Assembly: GCA_030430515.1 (NCBI GenBank)
Contig: JAUIKX010000104.1
Location: 1-10,826 of the forward strand
Reading direction: 5' to 3'
Source: Gammaproteobacteria bacterium
Lineage (GTDB): Bacteria > Pseudomonadota > Gammaproteobacteria > Pseudomonadales > Azotimanducaceae
DNA length: 10,826 nucleotides
Below are positions 5,905-10,826 of the stretch, in pieces (position 1 is the stretch's first letter; the number at the start of each line of letters is the position of its first letter). Position numbers and translations under genes: made by a program. The notes beneath the pieces were generated by a model that saw nothing but the letters and a program-made list of their open reading frames with translations, made no database searches and was not told the origin of the DNA.

Positions 5905-7631
5905 TCGATGACTTTCCTGTAGCGGGCGATATCCGCCGGTGTGATCACGCCTATGATGGGGCGGATCATCGGCGCTGTCAGGCGGCGCACGATACACGCT
6001 TCTGCGCTCGAATCAGAGAGGGCTTCTTGGGCTTCCTGCACCGTCGCTCGGGATTCGACGCTGATCACGTCCAGCCGCTCTCCCGGCAGGCGAAGCAGAT
6101 CGATGCCGTCGACGATGTCTTCTCGCTCTTCGAGAAAGGCCCGTAGATCCAGCCCGTTCAGCAAGCTATGCACCTGCTCCTGGTCTTCGACGACGATCCA
6201 GGACGGTGCTTTTTCGAGCAGCTTCAGCGCCTCTGCTCTGTCGATCGTGGGCGATGTGCGGACGAACTCCCGATTCATGATGGCTGCAACGCCAGCCTTG
6301 CTCATGTGCAGCTTTACCGGGCTTGGCGGATATTCCAGGCCCAGTGTATTCAGTGTGGAAATGAACATCGACTTGTAGCCGAACAGCTGGCTGACGATCA
6401 GGGTGGAGGCGACGATAGCCAGCATCGCGGGAGGGATGATCGCCGGGTTGGCGGTCATTTCCATGACCGCCATCAGAGCCGCCAGCGGTGCCTGCAGCAC
6501 TGCAGCCATCATAGCGCCCATACTGATGATGACGTAGGTGGCGACGGCGACGTCCTGACCGCTGTAGGCGCCCCCCAGAAGTCCCATTGCCCCGCCCAGC
6601 GCAGCGCCGATGACGAATGTGGGGCCGATCAGTCCGACTGGCATGCCAAGGCCGACGGCAGCGGCGCTCGTGAGGGTTTTTGCGGTGACGATGACGGCCA
6701 GTGTCAGCACTGTCATCTCGCCGATCATGGCGCTGTTCACGGTGTCGTACCCGATGCCCATGACCTGTGGTACCACAATTGCCGTTGCGGCGGTGATCGC
6801 TCCTGCACCGATCACTCTGAGCATGTAGGTCCAGTGCTGGAGGCTTGCAAACAGCTGAACGAGGCGAATGAAAGCGGCGGCGACCAGGCCCGTGGCGATG
6901 CCGACCAGCGCGATCAGTGGCAGCTCCTGGAGAGAGTTCAGGTTCGCGTCCTGAACGCTGAATGCGGGCTGTGCCCCGAAGAAGAACTGAGTCAGGAACG
7001 TCGAGGACACGGCCGCGACGATGACCGGCAGAAAGCTGGCAATTGAGTACTCCATCATCACCACCTCCATGGCGAAGATGACGCCGGCAAGTGGGGTGTT
7101 GAAGGAGCTGGCGATTGCCGCAGCGGTGCCGCATGCCACAAGTGTTCTTATGCTGTTATTGGGCAGTTTGAACCACTGGCCGAGCGCGCTCGCCGAGGTT
7201 GCGCCGAGATGGATGGCGGGTCCTTCGCGGCCTCCCGACTGCCCCGAAACCAGCGCAATGATGCCGCCGACGAATTGCAGCAGGGCATTGCGCAGAGGCA
7301 GGTAGCCCTGGTGCAGGCTCAGCCGCTCCATCACGTGGACTACGCCGACGCGTCGCTCAGACGCGGAGAACCACTGCATTAGCAGGCCGACGATCGTCGC
7401 GCCGCCAAGCGCGTACAGTACTCTGCGTCCGGGTTTGAGGTGCTCGAAATTTTCCGGGTCGCCATCGAGCAGCAACAGCAGAAGGTTGTCCATTGCAAGG
7501 CGGAAGCTGATGATGACCGCGCCCGTGATCAGGCCAACGGCGATGGCGATCAGCACCAGCTGCGGCAGCGCGTCCACGTGTGCGAGGCGGCGACGGAAAA
7601 ACTCGATGCTCAGGCGTTCTCTGAGGCTCAA
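5901..7631 (-). CDS. CLC-family chloride channel/transporter with C-terminal CBS domains
   Basis: Inner-membrane anion channel or transporter of the CLC family, 576 aa. The membrane part (about 20-430) holds GQSGGREGPAIHLGA (130-144) with the gating glutamate Glu136, SSFNTPLAGVIFAMEV (175-190) and GMPVGLIGPTFVIGAALGG (329-347), the counterpart of the GxFxP filter loop. Residues 445-576 look like a CBS pair (VAAIMNREFVRTSPTID ... GVITPADIARYRKVIE), suggesting nucleotide-responsive gating. By eye alignment with E. coli ClcA, the proton-pathway Glu203 is Val190, Tyr445 is Phe423 and Ser107 is Val95, so it is an atypical member. The start is taken as TTG at 7631: a TAA stop lies in frame 27 bp upstream and there is no ATG between. 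No good ribosome site is visible; a GTG at residue 19 is a less likely alternative. It overlaps hemJ by 4 bases. Confidence 0.9.
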   Translation of the reverse strand: MSLRERLSIEFFRRRLAHVDALPQLVLIAIAVGLITGAVIISFRLAMDNLLLLLLDGDPENFEHLKPGRRVLYALGGATIVGLLMQWFSASERRVGVVHVMERLSLHQGYLPLRNALLQFVGGIIALVSGQSGGREGPAIHLGATSASALGQWFKLPNNSIRTLVACGTAAAIASSFNTPLAGVIFAMEVVMMEYSIASFLPVIVAAVSSTFLTQFFFGAQPAFSVQDANLNSLQELPLIALVGIATGLVAAAFIRLVQLFASLQHWTYMLRVIGAGAITAATAIVVPQVMGIGYDTVNSAMIGEMTVLTLAVIVTAKTLTSAAAVGLGMPVGLIGPTFVIGAALGGAMGLLGGAYSGQDVAVATYVIISMGAMMAAVLQAPLAALMAVMEMTANPAIIPPAMLAIVASTLIVSQLFGYKSMFISTLNTLGLEYPPSPVKLHMSKAGVAAIMNREFVRTSPTIDRAEALKLLEKAPSWIVVEDQEQVHSLLNGLDLRAFLEEREDIVDGIDLLRLPGERLDVISVESRATVQEAQEALSDSSAEACIVRRLTAPMIRPIIGVITPADIARYRKVIE

Positions 7632-7690
7632 TGGTGTCGGTTGGCGATGGAGGCGGGGTTAGTATACGCAGTCGCTGATATTGTTGCGGG
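7632..7690. promoter_or_regulatory. Divergent promoter region with overlapping -10 boxes
   Basis: This 59-bp gap separates the CLC-hemJ-hemL-kinase unit (minus) from the DUF6776-bactofilin-erpA unit (plus). On the plus strand TTGGCG (7641-7646) and TATACG (7663-7668) are spaced by 16 bp, a reasonable sigma-70 promoter that would leave a short leader before the ATG at 7691. On the minus strand TATACT (7666-7661) is a near-consensus -10 located 29 bp upstream of the TTG start, but its -35 position (CCGCAA) is poor. The two -10 elements share the palindrome GTATAC, so polymerase binding to one would exclude the other. This comes from motif inspection only. Confidence 0.4.
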
Positions 7691-8404
7691 ATGATGAAAA
7701 ACAAAGGTGTGCGAGTCGTGCGTGTCAGAGGTCGTCGTTGGACGGTGCTCTGGGCCGCTGTTGCCGGGCTGATTGTCCTCGGTCTATCTGCAGCAGCGTA
7801 TTTCTTCGGGTTGTACCAGCACGGCCGCATAAGTGATGAAACAGAGCGGCTGCAGCAGCAGATTGCAACGCTGCAGGCAGAGAGAGACGAGCTGGAAAAA
7901 GCAGTGATCGACGCGCGCGTAGCAGCATCGGTGGATCAGGCCACGGCTGACGAATTGCGCCGAAATCTTGCGGAGATTCATGAGGAGCAGGCCGAGCTCA
8001 GCGAAGAGGTCACGTTCTACCGGAGCCTGATGGCGCCAACGAGTCTGGAGCGCGGCCTGCAGATCTCTGAGTTTGCGCTTCTTGCGTTGGATGGCGCGGG
8101 CCAGTTCCGCTACGAGCTGCTTCTCACGCAGGTGGAGGCGCGTCGTTCGGTGGTCTCCGGATCGGTCACGGTCGATGTGGTGGGTGAGCGTGATGGGGAG
8201 CAGGTGGTGCTGCCGCTCACGGAAATGGAACCGGAAACGGACTATCCTTTGAAGTACCGGTTCCGCTATTTTCAGGATTTCAGCGGCGAACTGCAGCTTC
8301 CAGCTGGTTTCGAGCCGCTCAGGATTGTGGTAACCGTCACCAGGAAGGGCAGCCGTGAGGCTAACCTCCAGCGCACTTTTGACTGGCAGATCGAGGTAGG
8401 CTGA
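7691..8404 (+). CDS. DUF6776-like membrane-anchored coiled-coil protein, function unknown
   Basis: The function is unknown. The 237-aa protein has a basic N-terminal tail (RVVRVRGRRW, 8-17), a single membrane segment (about 18-40), and a long heptad-rich coiled coil (about 48-108, e.g. ERLQQQIATLQAERDELEK). A C-terminal domain of mostly beta-type sequence follows (about 115-237), ending in TFDWQIEV. The positive tail before the membrane segment predicts N-in topology, with the coiled coil and C-terminal domain in the periplasm. Placement between the divergent promoter and a bactofilin gene, next to erpA, matches the location of DUF6776 proteins in Pseudomonas relatives as I remember it; the family name rests on that and on architecture. 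The start is ATGATG at 7691/7694; ribosome-site evidence is weak. Its TGA shares one base with the bactofilin ATG (TGATG), so translation is probably coupled. Confidence 0.82.
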   Translation: MMKNKGVRVVRVRGRRWTVLWAAVAGLIVLGLSAAAYFFGLYQHGRISDETERLQQQIATLQAERDELEKAVIDARVAASVDQATADELRRNLAEIHEEQAELSEEVTFYRSLMAPTSLERGLQISEFALLALDGAGQFRYELLLTQVEARRSVVSGSVTVDVVGERDGEQVVLPLTEMEPETDYPLKYRFRYFQDFSGELQLPAGFEPLRIVVTVTRKGSREANLQRTFDWQIEVG

Positions 8405-8811
8405 TGAGAAGAAAAAAGAATGCAGATCAAGGGGTTACGTTGATCGCAGCGGGTACGCGGATCATCGGCGATGTGCACTTCAAAAACGAACTCTTCGTTT
8501 ACGGCCACGTTGAAGGCAACCTTGTCGGTGAAGACGACAAGGCATCGGTGCTGATCAGCGAGAGCGGTTCGGTCACCGGTGAAGTGCGCGTGCCGAACGT
8601 TACGGTTAACGGTCGTGTTGAAGGGGACATCTTTGCCAGGGTCAGGGTCGAACTGGTCGAAAAGGCGGCGATTCACGGAAACGTCTACTACCGCCTGATC
8701 GAAATGCAGCTGGGCGCCCGGGTGGAAGGCCAGCTGGTTCATGCTGAAGATATCGGCTCTGCGGAAGATAATGTGCACCCCTTGCCTGAGCGCAAGACCA
8801 ATGACGAGTAG
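8404..8811 (+). CDS. Bactofilin (polymer-forming cytoskeletal protein)
   Basis: Small bactofilin, 135 aa. Bactofilins form non-polar filaments without nucleotide and act as scaffolds for cell-wall enzymes or cell-shape control, usually at the cytoplasmic face of the membrane. The central domain (about 12-115) shows the beta-helix pattern of short repeats: TRIIGDVHFKNELFVYGHVEGNLVG, SGSVTGEVRVPNVTVNGRVEGDIFA and AAIHGNVYYRLIEMQLGARVEGQL, each with glycine at the turn positions. The tails are short and charged (MRRKKNAD; PLPERKTNDE), as usual for the family. A GAGG ribosome site lies 7 bases before the ATG, which overlaps the stop of the upstream membrane protein by one base. That coupling, plus a nearby M23 peptidase gene, suggests a role in peptidoglycan organisation; this is inference. 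Confidence 0.92.
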   Translation: MRRKKNADQGVTLIAAGTRIIGDVHFKNELFVYGHVEGNLVGEDDKASVLISESGSVTGEVRVPNVTVNGRVEGDIFARVRVELVEKAAIHGNVYYRLIEMQLGARVEGQLVHAEDIGSAEDNVHPLPERKTNDE

Positions 8812-8834
8812 CCGGATTCTGGTACAGTTGGATC

Positions 8835-9173
8835 ATGAGTGAAGCGATAGACATCAGTTTTTCGGATGCGGCTGCGAGAAAGGTAGCGGCGCTGATTGCC
8901 GAGGAAGGCGATGAAGCGCTGAATCTGAGGGTGTTCGTGACCGGCGGTGGTTGCAGTGGCTTTTCTTACGGCTTTACGTTTGATGACGAAATTGCGGAAG
9001 ATGATGCGGTCATCGAAAACAACGGCGTGAAGATGGTGGTGGATGCGCTCAGCTATCAGTATCTGCTGGGTGCCGAGGTGAACTATCTCGAAGACCTCCA
9101 AGGGTCTCGCTTTACTGTAGAAAATCCGAACGCTTCGAGCACCTGTGGGTGCGGCAACTCGTTCGCCATCTGA
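8835..9173 (+). CDS. erpA: Iron-sulfur cluster insertion protein ErpA (A-type carrier)
   Basis: A-type Fe-S carrier, 112 aa (E. coli ErpA has 114), which delivers [4Fe-4S] or [2Fe-2S] clusters to apo-enzymes, classically including those of isoprenoid synthesis. The three cluster-binding cysteines are in family context: Cys40 in VTGGGCSGFSYGFTFD, and Cys104 and Cys106 in the C-terminal SSTCGCGNSFAI. DEIAEDDAVIENNGVKMVVD (51-70) and YLLGAEVNYLEDLQGSRFTVENPNA (76-100) are also typical. ErpA is preferred over IscA or SufA because of the neighbours (bactofilin upstream, convergent anmK downstream) and the motif wording. It follows bactofilin after 23 bp and is likely part of the same transcript, although a promoter of its own in the bactofilin tail cannot be excluded. 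No IscR-type site was recognised. Confidence 0.93.
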   Translation: MSEAIDISFSDAAARKVAALIAEEGDEALNLRVFVTGGGCSGFSYGFTFDDEIAEDDAVIENNGVKMVVDALSYQYLLGAEVNYLEDLQGSRFTVENPNASSTCGCGNSFAI

Positions 9174-9189
9174 CCGCTGACTGGATCGA
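9174..9189. other. Short convergent gap between erpA and anmK, no clear terminator
   Basis: Only 16 bp separate the two convergent stop codons. A GATCGATC palindrome (9184-9191) spans the gap and the anmK stop, but it has no loop and no T-run on either strand, so it does not resemble an intrinsic terminator. Transcripts from either side probably read into the opposing gene or end by a Rho-dependent route. Confidence 0.5.
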
Positions 9190-10287
9190 TCAGGCCGAAT
9201 AGATCGCGCCGAGAGTCCGCTCCCCCTGTGCGCCTGTTATGGATGGTGCGTTACCCGGCAGGCCGCTCAGGCGCCGCCACGCCAGCCATGCGAAAGCGGC
9301 TGCTTCAATGGCATCCCCGTCCCAGCCGACGTCTTCCGTCACCTGCACGGGGATCTTCGCCCTCGACCTCAGCTCGTGCATCAACGCCGGGTTGTTCCGT
9401 CCACCGCCGCAAACGTACATGGCTTGCGCGGTCGACGGTACATCATTGGCGATCGTCTGGGCGGTGAAGGCGGTTAGTGTGGCCTGCACGTCTTCAGGGC
9501 GGAGTGAAAACTGACGCAGCTGGTCCTCCAGCCATTCCAGGTTGTAGTGCTCTTTGCCGGTGCTCTTCGGAGCTGACAGCGACAGGTATGGGTCGTTCAG
9601 CAACTTTTCGAGAAGCTCGCTAACCACTGATCCTTTTGCCGCGAAATGACCATCAGCATCGTAGGAAGCACCCACATGCATCATGCACCAGGCGTCCAGG
9701 AGAGCGTTTCCCGGGCCGGTGTCATGGCCGCGTAAGGGCTGATCGGGTTCGATCACGGTGATGTTGGCAATGCCGCCAATGTTGACGATGCAGCAGGCGG
9801 TGTCCTGACCGGCGAAAATTTCCTGGTGGAACAATGGTGCGAGCGGGGCGGCCTGCCCCCCGGCAGCCATGTCTCTCCGGCGGAAGTCGCTTACCGTCAG
9901 AATGCCGGTTTCTTCAGCGATGGCGTTGCCATCGCCAATCTGCAGAGTGAATGGCGTTTGCTGATCCGGGCGGTGCCTGATGGTCTGTCCATGGCTGCCG
10001 ATCGCTGAGACGAGCGACCGGTCTATGTGCTGCTCTTCGAGGAAGCGGTTGATGGTGGTGCCGGTATAGACGCCCAGAGCGGTGTCGGCAGCTCCCATCA
10101 GTTCGATTTCCTGCTCGGCTTCCCCGCCTATCAGCCGCAGTAGCATGTGGCGCAGGTTTTCCGGCAGCGGATAGGTCTGCGCCGCGATCAGCTTTGGGCT
10201 GTCTTCCTCCATGCATATCAGTGCCAGATCGAGGCCATCAACGCTGGTGCCGGTCATGGCCCCGACATAGAGGGGCCTTTTGCTCAT
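9190..10287 (-). CDS. anmK: Anhydro-N-acetylmuramic acid kinase
   Basis: AnmK phosphorylates and hydrolyses 1,6-anhydro-MurNAc to MurNAc-6-phosphate, a cytoplasmic step of peptidoglycan recycling. The protein is 365 aa, normal for the family. Landmarks are GAMTGTSVDGLDLAL (9-23, phosphate binding), IGSHGQTIRHRP (96-107), LQIGDGNAIAEETG (115-128), SDFRRRDMAAGGQAAPLAPLFH (133-154), NIGGIAN (169-175), the catalytic aspartate Asp189 in GHDTGPGNALLDAW, PKSTGKEHYNLEWL (240-253), CGGGRNN (293-299) and DGDAIEAAAFAWLA (323-336). The second glycine of the usual GGQGAPL is alanine here, probably neutral. The ATG overlaps the stop of the upstream M23 peptidase (ATGA), so the two are co-transcribed. It is convergent with erpA, with only 16 bp between stops. 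Confidence 0.96.
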   Translation of the reverse strand: MSKRPLYVGAMTGTSVDGLDLALICMEEDSPKLIAAQTYPLPENLRHMLLRLIGGEAEQEIELMGAADTALGVYTGTTINRFLEEQHIDRSLVSAIGSHGQTIRHRPDQQTPFTLQIGDGNAIAEETGILTVSDFRRRDMAAGGQAAPLAPLFHQEIFAGQDTACCIVNIGGIANITVIEPDQPLRGHDTGPGNALLDAWCMMHVGASYDADGHFAAKGSVVSELLEKLLNDPYLSLSAPKSTGKEHYNLEWLEDQLRQFSLRPEDVQATLTAFTAQTIANDVPSTAQAMYVCGGGRNNPALMHELRSRAKIPVQVTEDVGWDGDAIEAAAFAWLAWRRLSGLPGNAPSITGAQGERTLGAIYSA

Positions 10288-10826
10288 CTTGCTGAGGCGA
10301 TACTGGTGGTCCGGGTCTGGTGTGCAGAAAGCTCGGTGAAGATTGGCTTGGCGTGTTCCTGGAACCTGGCGCGTTCGTTGCTGGTAATGGGCTCGGCGTC
10401 CGGCAGCTTTACGGTCCGCGGATTCTGGTGCACACCGTTGACGAGAAATTCGTAGTGCAGATGAGGCCCTGTGGCCCAGCCGGTGGAGCCAACATATCCG
10501 ATGACCTGCCCCTGCTTTACTTTGGTGCCGGCTTTCACGCCACGCGCGAAACGCGAAAGATGCAGGTATTTGGTTTGAAACTGCTCGCCGTGATTGATGA
10601 TCACGAAGTTGCCATTCGGCTTCGTGCGAGTGGCTTTTGATATGCGACCGTCCCCGGCGGCGAGAATCGGAGTTCCTGTGGAAGCCGCGTAGTCGATGCC
10701 TCGATGCGGCATGCTGCGTTTGTGGAGCGGGTGCTTTCTGCGCAGGTTGAAGTGTGAGCTTATGCGTGAAAATTCCACGGGTGCGCGCAGAAAGGCTTTG
10801 CGCAATCCGCGCGCGAGAAGGTCGAC
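10284..10826 (-). CDS. M23-family metallopeptidase (MepM/NlpD-like endopeptidase), 5' end off the window
   Basis: C-terminal 180 residues of a LytM/M23 zinc endopeptidase that cleaves peptide cross-links in peptidoglycan. The frame is open to the right edge, so the true start and any signal anchor, LysM or OapA-like domain lie outside. The visible part begins RKAFLRAPVEFSRISSHFN, the usual lead-in to MepM-type catalytic domains. It then shows zinc ligands in MPHRGIDYAA (His41 and Asp45 of the fragment) and HLHYEF (His124), with catalytic-type histidines His89 (KYLHLSRFARG) and His122. All active-site residues are present, so it is predicted to be an active enzyme and not a degenerate activator. 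The stop overlaps the anmK start by 4 bases. Gene order next to anmK and erpA matches Pseudomonas as remembered. A TTG at 10805 would only be an internal codon. Confidence 0.93.
   Translation of the reverse strand, partial: VDLLARGLRKAFLRAPVEFSRISSHFNLRRKHPLHKRSMPHRGIDYAASTGTPILAAGDGRISKATRTKPNGNFVIINHGEQFQTKYLHLSRFARGVKAGTKVKQGQVIGYVGSTGWATGPHLHYEFLVNGVHQNPRTVKLPDAEPITSNERARFQEHAKPIFTELSAHQTRTTSIASAR

Noticed and set aside
5905..5997. N-terminal extension of HemJ by 31 residues from an upstream ATG
   Set aside because: The extension is hydrophilic, overlaps the CLC coding sequence by nearly 100 bp, and does not match the HemJ family N-terminus. The ATG at 5904 has an AGGA motif and the typical ATGA overlap.
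6166..7134. Open frames of about 290-320 codons on both strands inside the CLC gene
   Set aside because: Very rich in His, Arg, Gly and Asp, with no domain. The CLC frame on the minus strand explains the region completely.
7357..7830. Minus-strand open frame of 157 codons spanning the start of the CLC gene and the divergent gap
   Set aside because: It is in a different frame from CLC, is rich in Pro and Arg, covers the promoter gap and runs antisense to the DUF6776-like gene. It has no family features.
9181..9194. Palindromic CTGGATCGATCAGG between erpA and anmK as a bidirectional terminator
   Set aside because: The perfect palindrome is only GATCGATC, without a loop or flanking T-runs; it is too short and weak for an intrinsic terminator.
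10803..10805. TTG as the start of the M23 peptidase
   Set aside because: The reading frame continues to the window edge, and the residues before it fit the lead-in of an M23 catalytic domain. A complete protein would need an export signal, so the start lies outside.

Overview
This window looks like ordinary, moderately GC-rich chromosome from a gammaproteobacterium. It is densely packed with coding sequence and shows no sign of a mobile element, phage, CRISPR array or RNA gene. Two things point to Gammaproteobacteria. The first is the very E. coli-like SfsA, HemL (C5 haem pathway) and ErpA. The second is the gene order DUF6776-type membrane protein / bactofilin / erpA / anmK / M23 peptidase, which from memory matches the neighbourhood around erpA in Pseudomonas. 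A HemJ-type protoporphyrinogen oxidase and a carotenoid/lignostilbene-type dioxygenase would fit a marine or environmental lineage, but the genus cannot be fixed from this sequence.

Layout. (1) Bases 1-1225, minus strand: the N-terminal ~408 residues of a carotenoid-cleavage/lignostilbene-type dioxygenase that runs off the left edge. (2) A 71-bp divergent gap, then a plus-strand pair: a class I/II PLP aminotransferase and sfsA, joined by a 4-base ATGA overlap. (3) Bases 3161-7631, minus strand, read right to left: a CLC-family anion channel/transporter with C-terminal CBS domains, hemJ, hemL and a PfkB-family (adenosine-kinase-like) kinase. The first three overlap by 3-4 bases and the kinase follows after 33 bp, so this looks like one transcription unit. 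The kinase tail overlaps the end of sfsA by 13 bp (convergent). (4) A 59-bp divergent gap with overlapping candidate promoters. (5) Bases 7691-9173, plus strand: DUF6776-like membrane/coiled-coil protein, bactofilin and erpA. (6) Bases 9190-10826, minus strand: anmK and an M23 peptidase whose 5' part lies off the right edge, again joined by an ATGA overlap.

How the genes fit together. The central operon carries an early step (HemL, 5-aminolevulinate formation) and a late step (HemJ, protoporphyrinogen IX oxidation) of haem synthesis, together with an anion channel and a nucleoside/sugar kinase. The right part combines cell-wall functions (bactofilin scaffold, possible membrane partner, M23 endopeptidase, anhydromuramic acid recycling) with the Fe-S carrier ErpA. 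The left part is catabolic or accessory. I do not see a clearly new defence or mobile system. The most notable points are the channel-like residue pattern of the CLC protein, its tight linkage to hemJ-hemL, and the possible bactofilin/DUF6776/M23 cell-wall module.
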